64,000 nucleotides of DNA from Citrus sinensis (GCF_022201045.2 NC_068563.1:27501001-27565000), one strand, 5' to 3'; shown: positions 34,606 to 45,151, numbered from the stretch's first letter. Numbers and translations are program-made. The notes: a model not told the origin generated them from the letters alone.

Positions 34606-37050
34606 ATGATGTGCTCTGTTATAGAAGATACTGGTTCTAAACACAAGATCAACGCAGAGCTTTACAATGCTCTGCTGATCAGAGAAGATGAGCAGAAGGT
34701 AATAGAGCTTTGCCGAAAAGTTCCCGATCATGCCTTGTACATTTTAACAATCCACCATGACACAGTTCTGCATATGGCTACTTATTCCAAAAAAAGAAAC
34801 TTAGTGCTCAAGCTTCTCGATGAGTTACCAGACCAATATCTCGACAAAATGACTCGACAGAATCAAGCAGGAAACACCATTCTACATGAAACTGCCACAA
34901 GCAACCTTGCGATTCCTGTGGCGGAGAAGCTGTTAAAGAAGGAGCCGGGGCTGCTAGGCATGCGCAACAACAATGGAGAGACTGCTCTACTTCGTGCTGC
35001 CCGATACGGCAAAGCTGATATATTCAACTTTCTTGCTCGTAGAGTTTCTGGGTACGATCTCGGCACTAAGCTGCCATTTCTTCACAGAAATGATAAGACT
35101 AATGTTCTTCACATTGCCATTCTTTCTCAGCACTTCGGTAAGTTTTCAAAATTATTGCCTAGTACCCTGGTTTGATGATCAAATTAAATTTTGAGTGTCC
35201 GTATGTATTTCTATCCTTGTTTATAACTGTATTCATCTTTTTGAAACAGATTTGGCCCTGCAAATTGCTCATGATTACTGGTACTTGATTGAAGAGCAAG
35301 ATGTGGATGGGATGACTGCTCTTCAGCTTCTGGCATGCAAGCTTGAAGCTTTTGATCGCAAACGGGCCGAAGGGTTTTTCAATAAACTAATCTATTGTGG
35401 TGAGGTTTTCTTAATAAAAACTGAATATAATTTTCGTTTTTGCCTCCGTTTTTCCGGGAAACATTGAATTATTCATTGCTTCTGATTTGCCTTTTATTTT
35501 CCTATTGGTTTTGAAATTAAAATAAGATATTGTTAAAAGATGGTAACAAAATAATTCCTTGTTTGACAGCTTAGATTTGAATAACCTTGTTTGCTTTTTA
35601 AATCACTTTCCCGAGACTCTTTACAAGAAGAAGAAAATTCTAATGGAAAGTGCTTATTTATACAATTGTTAACTCTTTTTCTTTTTTTTTTTGGTGGAAA
35701 AGTTAAATATAAATGTAGTTTGAGCCGAAGAGCAGAATTTGAAGGGGAAGAGCGACAATATGAATCAGCTATGGAGCTTGCCAGGTTTCTAATTAGAAGG
35801 GATACTTCATGGGAGATTACTGATTCATTCCAGGACCAGAGTAAGCCTAAAATTCATAGATATGGGGCAAATCCCAATGCCTCATCCGTTGACCAGAAAG
35901 GGATTGGAGAAAGCTCTGCTAACGATAATGCTGAAACCCCTCTGTTTCTAGCAACAAAATCTGGATGTACAGAGATTGTTAAAGAAATATTCAATGTATA
36001 CCCCCAAGCAGTTGAGCATATTGATGATGAAGGAAGAAATATATTGCATGTAGCTATCAAGTATCGGCAGTTAGAGATTTTTGAGCTTGTAGTCCAAATG
36101 GAAGTGCCAATGCGAAGGCTAGTCCGGAAAATTGACAACGGTGGCAACACTTTACTGCACATGACCGGAATCAAAAGAAGTGATTATGTACCTGAAAAGA
36201 TGGAAGGCCCAGCTCTAGTCTTGCAGGAAGAATTGCTTTGGTACGAGGTACGATTTCACTAATCCTATTTACTTAAGGTTTTGGTAAGTTTAGATTATCA
36301 GGAGAGGATCCTAATTTTGCTATTAACAAACTTTGTTGGTTCTGGTGTGTATTGCAGCGTGTAGAGGAAGTGAGCATACCCCATTTCAGGAACCACCGGA
36401 ACAACATGGGGTTCACCCCGGAAGAGTTATTTGCTACTGCAAATAATGAGCTTCGTACTCAATCAAAAGAATGGTTAAAACACACAGCAGATCGATGCTT
36501 AGCGGTGGCAATTTTCGTCGGTACCGTGGCCTTCTTCGCTGCATACACTGTACCAGGAGGTGCTAATGTGGGAACTGGCTATCCAATCCTCCTTCATCAT
36601 CCTTTCTTTGCGACTTTCGCTGTCTCCAACGTTCTATCTCTCACATTCGCTTTGGCTGCAGGGTTTACGTTTCTCTCAATCCTCTCATCCCCATATAGAT
36701 TACAAGATTTCAAGCAGTCTCTTCCGAATAAGTTGACACTGGGGTTCACATTTCTGTTTCTTTCTGCGTGCCTTATGACGGTAGCATTTGCGGCAACGAT
36801 TCTGCTCATGATTAAAAATAAGGAACATTGGGCAAAAATCTTGCTCTACACTTGTTCTATTATCCCAGTGGGAATTTTTACGCTATCGTATTTCTCTAAT
36901 TACGTAACAAAATCGATTGCTAGATCGTGCAAGAAATTCTGCAGCAAGACAGGGCTGCCGGTTCCTCAGTTTTTTGTCTCTCTTCTGAAGAGGATCTTTT
37001 GTTTCTCCAAATGTTTGAACGACAAAACCACCGGCTCTTCCATTCCATGA
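34606..37050 (+). CDS. ANK-PGG membrane protein A7 (ACD6/ITN1-like)
   Basis: An intact 639-residue ankyrin/PGG protein. Exons: 34606-35137, 35250-35399, 35703-36247 and 36358-37050. Sizes 532, 150, 545 and 693 are identical to A4. The start is the same ATG doublet as A4 (MMCSVIEDTGSKHK). The inserted LTR-like fragment also places an in-frame ATG at 34555, which would add 17 mostly hydrophobic residues (MSRILDVIIAFLHVPLL). Exons 1-3 differ from A4 at about 5% of residues. Exon 4 differs at about 17%, concentrated in the membrane part: before AAYTVPGG it reads DRCLAVAIFVGTVAFF where A2, A3 and A4 have a nearly invariant EGCSVVAVLIATVAFA. The PGG motif itself is kept. It is probably functional, possibly with altered membrane-domain specificity. 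Confidence 0.88.
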
Positions 37051-38178
37051 GCTTCAACTTTTAAATCTGAATAGGCAGTGTGCGAAATTGTTAATCTTGG
37101 TCGTTTGACTCCTTGTTATCAGGAGTCTGTGTGTCTTAAGTTATTACGGGATTGTATTGATTTGAATGAAGATGACGCATTGTGTTGGCAAATGTTTATA
37201 GTAATTGTAATAAAAATGTGAGTACACAAGGCATCATTGAAAGAATCGAATTGTTTGAGTAATTTCATATTGTTCAAAAACACCCACAAACAATTTAGGT
37301 TAATTGTACATATCACAGGCGGGGGAATTTAGGACTAATAATGAAACTTTGATGGCCTTCAGCTTTGAGCTCACGTGAGGTGAGAAAATTCAAATGTACA
37401 CCCACAGTTTCATTTGTGATTAAATTTGAAATATTATTGAATGTTGTCTCTCTTTCTCGAGGGAATTTGAATTTATGTGTAAGAAGGGTAGCATACCAAG
37501 GAATCGGATGATAAGTCAGTCATTATGAACAATATGGCACAAATGGTACGACATGTCGGTTAGATAATTTAACATTTGAAGACGAGCCGTTTTTATGTCT
37601 GGGCTACCACGTGCATTTCGTCCAAAAAAAAATTAATTTCCAAAAAACTCCCCAGGCAAAACGCCTCTTGTAATCCTAGTGATAATAACATCTGGATCCA
37701 TGTATTTTTACACTTTCTCAAGTAATTTAATAGTTGTCCATGTATATCGAACAAGGCTCCGCCTTAAGGTAAATGACTGCGATACCCTTTATTGTCAAGT
37801 CACATAATGCTAAAAAATTAAGGGTGACCATAGTGACTCAAGCCAAACCCACCAAACAAACCCAAACCGAATCGATCCACCTCGAAATTCAGTTTAATTT
37901 TACTGTAAAAATTTCAAATTGATAGACTTTGATTCGATTTAAGTTTTTAAAGTTAAATTAAAAGACGAAAAAGAAAAACTAATTTTTATCCTTTAAAAAG
38001 TTCACTATTATAAGGATAATTTAGTTATAGTATCCATAGGGCTCTATGTCGTTGAGTAAGACAAAGTAAAAAAGATCGAAATAAAAGGTAAAAATTATCC
38101 ACTCGTTATTTCTCTTCCCCTTGCAAATTGCAATCCATCACTCGGTAGACAAAAATGTCATTTCAGTAATTTCACTAC
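37051..38178. other. A7 3' flank and spacer to RPL12
   Basis: No gene. Homology to the A4 3' flank ends near 37650, the right edge of the duplicated array. The rest is single-copy in this window and AT-rich. Confidence 0.5.
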
Positions 38179-38255
38179 AAAACCCTAGCTATATAATCCC
38201 CAATTTCACTAAGCACCAATTCTCTCCACTCGCTATCTCCAAACCCTAACCCTAA
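38179..38255 (+). promoter_or_regulatory. RPL12 core promoter with telo-box motifs
   Basis: AAAACCCTAG at 38179, a TATA-like CTATATAATCC around 38189, and AAACCCTAACCCTAA at 38241-38255. The last is a telo-box motif common near the start of plant ribosomal protein genes. It lies 36-50 bp before the ATG, so it probably sits in or next to the short leader. Confidence 0.7.
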
Positions 38256-38290
38256 TCTGTCATCTTCCTTCCCACCCAAAGAAGACAAGA

Positions 38291-38791
38291 ATGCCGCCCA
38301 AATTCGACCCGTCCCAGGTGGTGGATGTGTACGTTCGGGTCACGGGTGGCGAAGTCGGAGCCGCCAGTTCACTGGCTCCAAAAATCGGACCACTCGGTCT
38401 CTCCCCCAAGAAAATCGGAGAAGACATCGCCAAAGAAACCGCAAAAGACTGGAAGGGCCTCCGCGTCACCGTCAAGTTGACCGTACAGAACCGTCAGGCC
38501 AAAGTCGCGGTGGTCCCGTCGGCGGCGGCGCTCGTTATCAAAGCCCTCAAGGAGCCCGAAAGAGACAGAAAGAAGACAAAAAACATTAAGCATAACGGGA
38601 ACATAACGCTTGACGACGTCATCGAGATTGCTAAAATCATGAGGCCGAGGTCCATGGCTAAGGAACTGAGTGGGACCGTGAAGGAGATTCTGGGTACGTG
38701 CGTGTCTGTTGGGTGTACGGTAGACGGGAAGGACCCCAAGGATTTGCAGCAAGAGATTAATGATGGTGACGTGGAGATTCCCCTCGATTGA
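38291..38791 (+). CDS. RPL12: 60S ribosomal protein L12 (uL11)
   Basis: Single-exon gene for a 166-residue protein, full length for plant RPL12. It starts [20 protein letters not shown], has the uL11 N-terminal segment ([20 protein letters not shown]) and the rRNA-binding C-terminal domain ([36 protein letters not shown]), and ends GDVEIPLD. It binds the GTPase-associated centre of 28S rRNA at the base of the P-stalk, in the cytosolic large subunit. The coding sequence is visibly richer in G and C than its surroundings, as expected for a highly expressed gene. Antisense frames of 127 and 81 codons over it are shadows. Confidence 0.97.
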   Translation: MPPKFDPSQVVDVYVRVTGGEVGAASSLAPKIGPLGLSPKKIGEDIAKETAKDWKGLRVTVKLTVQNRQAKVAVVPSAAALVIKALKEPERDRKKTKNIKHNGNITLDDVIEIAKIMRPRSMAKELSGTVKEILGTCVSVGCTVDGKDPKDLQQEINDGDVEIPLD

Positions 38792-40392
38792 GATAAAGGT
38801 TGCCTGTTTATTTTGCTTCTTCAGTGAGAAGTTTAAAGCGACTTATCATTGTTGTTTTATTTGGTTATTGTTGGATTTTGGATAAATTTGAGGATGTTAT
38901 TTTTGGTTGAGGTAATTAGAAATGGTTCTGTTGAAATTTCAATTTTTGGAGGATGATAGTTAATTTTTCTTTTTTATTTTTATTGTTTTGTTCGTTTGCT
39001 GATTGATGCCGTGTGGTGGTGAATATCTTAGGTTTATTGCATTTTTTTTTCAGTTGTTTTAAATTACTGTCCGGAATTGACAAAGAAAATTATAGGTGCC
39101 ATTTTCATCTTAGGTTTGTCAATCTGTTAGACAGGACATCGTACAGAGGTTTTTGTTGAAATTGTTTTCAAAATGAATCTACAATATGCTATGTGTGACT
39201 TTAATAATTCTGTTTAGATTGCTACTCTCTTTTTTCCCCTTTAAATCAGCGCCCTCTGAATCTTTTTGTTTCACGGACCATTCAAGATATTTGCTCATTA
39301 TGATTCTGTTTAGATTATTTTGTCTTCTTGTTAGCACTACAGACCTTATGGAGTCATGTTTGCCTATATCCATTTCATCTCATCTCCTAACGTTAATCCT
39401 CAGCAGTTTGATTACTCTCTGTCAAATGCGGTTTTTGGCTCTGTAATGTCTGGTGTTATTAACAGCACATTCTTTAAACTAAACAACATTTTTGCTTAAC
39501 AGTGGTACTTATAAGAAATTTTGTTAATCTCTATTTAATAAAGCTGGATGGTTTAGACGCGTATTAGTTACCACCTAGAGAAATGTCATAGCTGCAAACT
39601 TGAAATAAGTTCACTATTTGCAAAATTTTCACTGTACTAAACTGCATTGTTTTTTGTTTGACTATATTGGACGACTTGTGATTACTGAGCTTTCACCTAT
39701 TCATGTCATTTCACAAGATGTGCACCTTGGTAGAGAGGTGGCACAGCATACGTGACTATTGTTCCAAGTACTGTCAATTTTGTTTCTCTTTCTGCAAAGG
39801 TGCAAGATGTTTGTGTTGTTTGCTTTTGCACTAATTATGTAACTAATTGATCGAGGATACTTGATATTAGGGCTTTGTAAATCAAAATAAATTCCACCAT
39901 TTTCTATTGATCTTTGAGATGGGATAAGAATTCTGAGAGTTGTAATGCCAGATGGATAAGGCATCGATGTGGTTTTAGTTTTTTGAATCTTTATGCTGAT
40001 TGATACTTAACCCTGTGGTTTTATTGCCAGGCAAAGTAGAATTTATAACAATGGCCGCTTTTCGAGAATGTTTGGTTATAGGTTGTGTTTAAATACTGGA
40101 GAATGATGGACTTACATCTTAACGAAAGCTGAACCTATGGATAAGTTTTCTGTCATTTGCTTGTTGGTGTAATCATCATATATATGTGAAAAGCATAATC
40201 TTCAGCTTCGAGTAAACAGTTGTGTCGGTTGATTTGTCATCCAATATCTTTTTATAATGGAGGGATTATTTAGCTACTAATGCTATTGCTAGGGCTGGTC
40301 ATTGGATCAGATTTGGATCAGATTTGGATGGATTGGATTGGGATGTGGTTGAAAATCTGATTGGACATAATTTCTGCCATCCGATAGGATTA
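38792..40392. other. RPL12 3' region, no gene seen
   Basis: About 1.6 kb with 3' UTR sequence near its start and no convincing coding or RNA gene. Near 40289 TAGGGCTGGTCATTGG looks like a lone hAT end, cut by the element that begins at 40393. Confidence 0.4.
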
Positions 40393-41098
40393 TGGCGTGT
40401 TTACTTTCTAAATTAGGGAGTTACCGACGATGTTTATTTTAAAAAAATAGAGGCAGGAATCGAAACATAGGGTCCATTCAAATTTGGGAATGAGGAACGT
40501 AGGAGATTGATTCCAAAGGGTGGTGAGAATCGATCTCCTATCTTGAGATTGGCAATCCTCCCCCTTAAATGCTAATTTTGCCCCTAGTTAAAAAATAATT
40601 AATTAATTAATTAATATATTATAATTAATTAATATTATTATAATTAGTCTATAATTATTAATATATTTTTATTTTTTATTATTATTGATAAAAATAAAAA
40701 TAATTAATTAATTAATTAACATATTAATGTTAGTTAATAATAAAAAAATATATTATAGTTATTTAATATATTATTATAATTAAAAATATTATTTAGAAAT
40801 ATTTTATTATTGTTATTAATGATAAAAAAATTACAATTAATTAATATATTATTAACAAAAATTAATAATAATAATTTTAAATAAATAATCACAATAATTA
40901 AATTTAAAAAAATTATGATAATAGTTTATTAAGTCTTTTTTAATAATTTAATACAATCTAACTCGTTTCGATTTTAATTCTTATAATTTAAGAAAATAAT
41001 TTATTTTAATATTTATTTTTTAATTTTCATTCTAACTATCCTTATTCCTGTTTATTTTTATTTTTATTTATTTTTATTTTAATATAATAAACACACCA
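40393..41098. mobile_element. AT-rich TIR element, PIF/Harbinger-like
   Basis: 706 bp with ends TGGCGTGTTTA and AAACACACCA, flanked by TTA at 40390-40392 and 41099-41101. The interior is extremely AT-rich, with runs of TTAATTAA. No coding capacity. Confidence 0.7.
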
Positions 41099-41101
41099 TT
41101 A

Positions 41102-41808
41102 ATTCGACAAAAGTCGATATCCCAAATCGAAAACGTAATCCCAAAAAATCAGCAACGACATCTAAGGCTTTGAGCTCGGCCAAGCGTCCACGATGCCAAG
41201 AAATGAATTAATTGATGTCTTTTCCTCGTACATTAATCAACTTTGTCTTGTTTTATTTTCACTGTTTAAGACGCGGCTCCATCAATGTATGTTTGTATGT
41301 ATTTGGCTCCTATGTTGTGACGGACAATTTGATTTCCCACTTGACAGGTTTGATATTTGAGGGGCTAATGTGCCAGGCCAGGCTTTACACTTGCAACAGT
41401 TTGATTTGATACGTGGATGGTGACAGAGAAGTCGAGCTTGGTTAATGTATTTTGTGTGGACATTAGAGCGACACCACCACTATTCCAACCTTTCGTGATA
41501 TGACGCGGTGATCTAAACATTTCAGTTGAGCAAGTTGTTCAGATCATCAGCGACTTACCTCCCCAAAATTACTAGCACAGGGCCCTGCTCAGGTGTTGGT
41601 CAATTTGGTTGACCGGATTTTTTCTGTACACCTCCAAACAATATAAAGTTGTTAATTAATGCTAACAAAAACAGGACGATTCCCCACCGTTCATTTATTA
41701 AAAGTTGGTTTGTTTGTGTTCGTCTATTTTGATACAACTCTAATAATACTAGAGTTGGTCCATAATTTTCTCTTGGCTTTTTCTGTCCACAGGAGCATCG
41801 ACAGATTC
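41102..41808. other. Upstream region of micropeptide gene M1
   Basis: No gene. Parts of it (around 41330-41360 and 41440-41510) are related to 43940-44160 upstream of M2, so the copied unit reaches at least this far. Confidence 0.45.
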
Positions 41809-41816
41809 TATATAAA
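41809..41816 (+). promoter_or_regulatory. TATA box of micropeptide gene M1
   Basis: TATATAAA about 200 bp before the M1 start codon. Just upstream GTCCATAATTTTCTCTTGGC is shared with M2 and, more loosely, with M4. Confidence 0.65.
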
Positions 41817-41893
41817 CCGTTCACTTCTGATATCCTTCAAATCAAACCATTTCCAAATTCTTCTCTGAAATTTACCTTTCAGCTGCTGCTACT

Positions 41894-41924
41894 CTCTTTC
41901 TCAGGTGAGACCAAGGAGAAAGAG
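41894..41924 (+). promoter_or_regulatory. Leader hairpin of M1
   Basis: CTCTTTCTC (41894-41902) and GAGAAAGAG (41916-41924) can form a perfect 9-bp stem with a 13-base loop in the predicted 5' UTR. M3 and M4 have a hairpin of the same pyrimidine/purine composition at the corresponding place. Confidence 0.55.
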
Positions 41925-42011
41925 GGACATCGTATTAATTAGACCACTTTCTTCTAATTATACCAATATTAACTTTGCCGCTGATTACTTTTCATAATCA
42001 CAATTGCACTG

Positions 42012-42167
42012 ATGGCTAAGGATCTCAGGCACAGAATGAAGCCCTGGATTGAGGTTGCACCATCGCTTATTGCTTTCCCCACGAAGTCTTCCAGCACTCC
42101 TACACTGGAGACAATTAGGGAAGAGAGAGCTGAAGATTACGAAGATGATGACGACGGTAACGATTAG
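42012..42167 (+). CDS. Acidic micropeptide M1 (51 aa), unknown family
   Basis: A single-exon gene for a 51-residue protein, MAKDLRHRMKPWIEVAPSLI followed by a Ser/Thr/Pro stretch, LETIREE and an acidic tail DYEDDDDGND. I do not recognise the family. Four related genes stand in a row here, and the coding frame is what is conserved: the start MAK, a basic stretch, K-x-W-[IL]-E-V-A-P-S, then L-E-x-I-x-E, then eight or so Asp/Glu residues. No signal peptide or membrane helix is seen, so a cytosolic or nuclear protein is most likely. A TATA box lies at 41809, giving a leader of about 170 nt with a hairpin. A U5 snRNA gene follows at 42800. Confidence 0.75.
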   Translation: MAKDLRHRMKPWIEVAPSLIAFPTKSSSTPTLETIREERAEDYEDDDDGND

Positions 42168-42721
42168 TGTATTGTTTTTCCATGTGCTTCGGGTATTTTT
42201 AGTCACAGTTTTCCGTCGGTGCTCTAGGGACCAACTCAGTGACATGAAGCTCAATTTCGTGTTTCAGAGATGTTGATAAAATGTATGTTATATTCATCAC
42301 CCGATGAATTTGGTCTCGTTCTACTTGTATATATATGTTAATGGAAACATAGCGAATTTTATGCCTGTACGGTATCTTCGTCTGCAAATACTTTCTATGC
42401 ACTTCTTGCATGCTCTTGCACAGGCTACTATCATTCTATGAAATAATTAGGCTCTGCACTTGCGATTCTTTGTTAAAAATAATTGCTAAAGTTGTTGTTA
42501 TAAATTTAGAACTGTCCATTTTAGTTATACGATTGCTCCTTAATTAGGCTACAAGTTCTTCTCTTAATTAAGTTATCCCCGTAAGTTATCCCCGTCTATT
42601 CTTCCACATTTCTGTGATTTAAGGAATTGCTAGGTCCATGCATGAATTGACATACGTTCCGTTATAAAAAACTCTTTGTTAAATTAGTAGTATTATAAAT
42701 TACGATAAAGAGCAGGCAGTA
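42168..42721. other. M1 3' region
   Basis: No gene seen between the M1 stop and the U5-1 promoter. It probably contains the M1 3' UTR. A short direct repeat of AAGTTATCCCCGT lies near 42570-42595. Confidence 0.4.
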
Positions 42722-42732
42722 GTACCACATGG
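42722..42732 (+). promoter_or_regulatory. USE of U5-1 (degenerate)
   Basis: GTACCACATGG differs at two places from the plant snRNA upstream sequence element RTCCCACATCG. It is separated by 35 bp from the TATA box at 42768, the spacing used by plant Pol II snRNA genes (Pol III types have about 10 bp less). Confidence 0.65.
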
Positions 42733-42767
42733 ACAAAACACAGTAAGAAGCGGGCAAGCCCGTATCT

Positions 42768-42775
42768 TTATAAAC
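42768..42775 (+). promoter_or_regulatory. TATA box of U5-1
   Basis: TTATAAAC, about 32 bp before the predicted U5 start and identical in U5-2. Confidence 0.75.
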
Positions 42776-42799
42776 AATTGCTGAAGGTGAATGAAAGCT

Positions 42800-42924
42800 A
42801 CGGAGCCGCGCGGTGAGCACAGAGCGAACTATTCTTTCGCCTTTTACTAAAGAATACCGTGTGCTCGCCGCTTTTAAGCGGCATACGCCAATTTTTTTAG
42901 GGGCGTTCCTCTGCGAACGCTCCC
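42800..42924 (+). ncRNA. U5: U5 spliceosomal snRNA, copy 1
   Basis: A U5 snRNA gene of about 125 nt. It has the invariant loop I (CGCCTTTTACT at 42838-42848) closed by ATTCTTT/AAAGAAT. The long basal stem pairs GCGGTGAGCACA (42810-42821) with TGTGCTCGCCGC (42860-42871). An Sm site AATTTTTTTAG follows at 42890-42900, then a 3' hairpin GGGGCGTTC/GAACGCTCC. U5 loop I holds the exon ends in the spliceosome during both splicing steps. The promoter is of Pol II snRNA type. A perfect plant 3' box, CA-N9-AGTCCAAT, follows. Exact ends are inferred from structure and promoter spacing. Confidence 0.95.
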
Positions 42925-42942
42925 ATCAATCCTTAGTCCAAT
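42924..42942 (+). terminator. 3' box of U5-1
   Basis: CATCAATCCTTAGTCCAAT fits the plant snRNA 3'-end signal CA(N)3-10AGTNNAA, placed directly after the last hairpin. Confidence 0.7.
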
Positions 42943-43152
42943 ATTACACATCTGTGTTTAATCTTCGATTGATAGAGTTGTGTACCAACTTTTTGTTATT
43001 TTCTCACAATTGAGCTTTATTTCATAAATAAGCAGACGACGTGTCGTGCAAAATGTGCCTGATTTACAATTCTTCATGTCACAGCCTTCGTTTTTTTTAA
43101 CACTAGCAGTGCCTTAATTAATCTTATGGTTTGCTGTGTATGTTTTATCTTA
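42943..43152. other. Spacer after U5-1
   Basis: Short AT-rich spacer, nothing recognised. Confidence 0.3.
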
Positions 43153-43160
43153 ACTGTCAT

Positions 43161-43541
43161 TAGAGCTGGCAAAATTTGACACGACCTAATTACCCAACAC
43201 GAACACGACATAAATAAATGGGTATGGGTCGTCAAATTTAACAGGATTATTAAATGGGTCGGGTCTGGGTCAACACGATTTTTTTCCGTGTCGGGTTAGG
43301 GTTAAAATTTCTGACCCATTTACCCGATCAATGACTCGATTATATTTTCTATTTTAAAATAATTTACATATTCTTATCATTAAAACTCAAATATTAGAGA
43401 TGATTTTCTTTTTTTTTTTATTCTTTAAAAGGGTGAATATAAACACAATGTTTTATTTATAAAATTTTAAATACATTTAGAGCTTCAATAGTGTAAATGT
43501 GTAAAAATTGATAGACATGTATATTTTATAATATTGATATA

Positions 43542-43580
<39 letters not shown>

Positions 43581-43884
43581 AACCTCAATAATGTAAATGT
43601 GTAATATATTGGTAGATATGTATATTTTATAATATCGATAAATTATGTATGTATGTATGTACATACATATGTATGATAGTGTGTAAATATTTGATGTAAC
43701 TTTTGTTCAATATATAGATATTAAATGAGTTATTGGGTAACCCGATTATTTTTTCGTGTCGGGTTTGGGTATCAATATTTTGACACGATTATTAAATGGG
43801 TCGGGTTTGGATCGACCTAAATTTAACACGACATGAACCTAACACGACACGAACACGATCCGATGACCCGTTTTGCCAGCTCTA
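43161..43884. mobile_element. Non-autonomous hAT element between the two micropeptide/U5 units
   Basis: 724 bp with perfect ends TAGAGCTGGCAAAA and TTTTGCCAGCTCTA and a perfect 8-bp target duplication ACTGTCAT (43153-43160, 43885-43892). GC-richer subterminal regions repeat GGGTCGGGT-like and AACACGA-like words; the centre has an (AT)n run. No transposase. The perfect ends suggest a recent insertion. Confidence 0.93.
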
Positions 43885-43892
43885 ACTGTCAT

Positions 43893-44607
43893 CAATGCTT
43901 ATCTTGGTCCAGCCTTCAATCATTGATTGGGCATAAAAAATGAGTTAATATCCCACTTGAATCTTTTGATATTTGGGTTGTTTATGAACCTTTTATGTCA
44001 ACAGGGCTACTTATTGCTGGGCTTTATACCATGGGCCATAATTTCCATGTGTTCCGCTGATTGTGACCTTTAGAAAGCAAGTGCGAGTGATTGGTATATT
44101 TTGTGTGGACAATGGATCGACAACACATCAATACTTAACCACACACATGATGCAATGATCTGGCATTTCAACAACTAAACGGAGTTGTTCATTTCATGTG
44201 AAAGGGCTCTTGATCAGATTATCACTCTCTTAGCTCCGGCAAGTTACTTCGTTCTAGGTTTATGGTCAATTTGGACGGCCAGATTTTTTTCGAAAACGTC
44301 CAGGCAATATTAAGATCTCAATTAATGCTAACGATAAGAAGATGCTTCTCCACCGTTCATTTCCTAGGAGTCAGTTTGTTTGTTGTCGACTACTTCGACA
44401 CGACTCCTATAAAACCAGGGCCAGTCCATAATTTCCTCTTGGCTTTTCCTGTATATAGGCTCATTAACAGATCCTATACAAGCATCCCACTTCTGATATC
44501 CCTCAATTCAGATAATTTCAACATTAATTATTCTCCGAAATTTACCACTGACCCTCTTACTCCTGTCTTCTCAGCTAGCATTTTAATTACTTTCCACAAT
44601 TGCAACG
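43893..44607. promoter_or_regulatory. Upstream region of micropeptide gene M2
   Basis: Related to 41330-42011 upstream of M1 (GTCCATAATTTCCTCTTGGC, CACTTCTGATATCC). The TATA position reads CCTATACAAG near 44473, weaker than in M1, and the leader hairpin of M1, M3 and M4 is not recognisable. The 120-codon frame at 44262-44624 is not a gene. Confidence 0.5.
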
Positions 44608-44760
44608 ATGGCAAAGGGTTTTAGGCACGGAATGAAGCCTTGGATTGAGGTTGCACCATCTCTTCTTGATTTTCCCACAAAGATTTCCAGCGCCCCTAAG
44701 CTGGAGACTATCAGGGAAGAGAGCGCTAAAGATTTTGGCAATGACGATGACGACAACTAG
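44608..44760 (+). CDS. Acidic micropeptide M2 (50 aa), unknown family
   Basis: Single-exon gene for 50 residues: MAKGFRHGMKPWIEVAPSLL, then DFPTKISSAPKLETIREES and an acidic end DFGNDDDDN. It is closest to M1, with which it shares KPWIEVAPSL and LETIREE. It was copied together with the following U5 gene (45152). Its TATA box looks weaker than those of the other three and the leader hairpin is missing, so it may be less expressed or regulated differently. Function unknown; no targeting signal seen. Confidence 0.7.
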   Translation: MAKGFRHGMKPWIEVAPSLLDFPTKISSAPKLETIREESAKDFGNDDDDN

Positions 44761-45074
44761 TTGTTTCCGTTTGTATGTTCTCCGTCCGTGTTCAAATGAA
44801 CAGACTCGGTGACGTGAAGTTCAAATCAGTTCAACGAAGGTGTTTAAAACTGTACATCAGTACATCGCCCGATGAATTTTAATCCTGTTCTACTTCTACT
44901 TTTGTACATATATCTATTAATGGATACATAGGAATTTTGCATCAATACTGTGTGAATGCATCTTCATATATTTGATCATAGTTCAGTGATCTAAAGAATT
45001 GCTGGGTCCATGCATAAATTGACAGCCTTTCTGTTGAAGAACTCATGGAGTAACAAATATGAAATGACCAAGCA

Positions 45075-45085
45075 GTCCCACATTG
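45075..45085 (+). promoter_or_regulatory. USE of U5-2
   Basis: GTCCCACATTG matches the plant USE RTCCCACATCG at all but one base. It is 35 bp before the TATA box, the Pol II snRNA spacing. Confidence 0.85.
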
Positions 45086-45120
45086 ATTAGAAACAGCATG
45101 AAGCACCCAAGCCTGTGTCC

Positions 45121-45128
45121 TTATAAAC
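45121..45128 (+). promoter_or_regulatory. TATA box of U5-2
   Basis: TTATAAAC followed by AATTGCT, as in U5-1, about 31 bp before the predicted transcript start. Confidence 0.8.
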
Positions 45129-45151
45129 AATTGCTAAATTTGACTACCATC

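Noticed and set aside
38369-38752. 127-codon minus-strand frame over RPL12
   Set aside because: Shadow of a GC-richer conserved gene on the other strand.
40289-40392. hAT left end TAGGGCTGGTCATTGG
   Set aside because: No matching right end or octamer duplication found; kept only as a note in the spacer.
42813-43013. 66-codon plus-strand frame
   Set aside because: It lies over U5-1; the sequence is explained by the snRNA structure, and the matching frame is not kept in U5-2.
44262-44624. 120-codon frame upstream of M2
   Set aside because: It covers the promoter and leader of M2 in another frame, and the matching region of M1 is not open.
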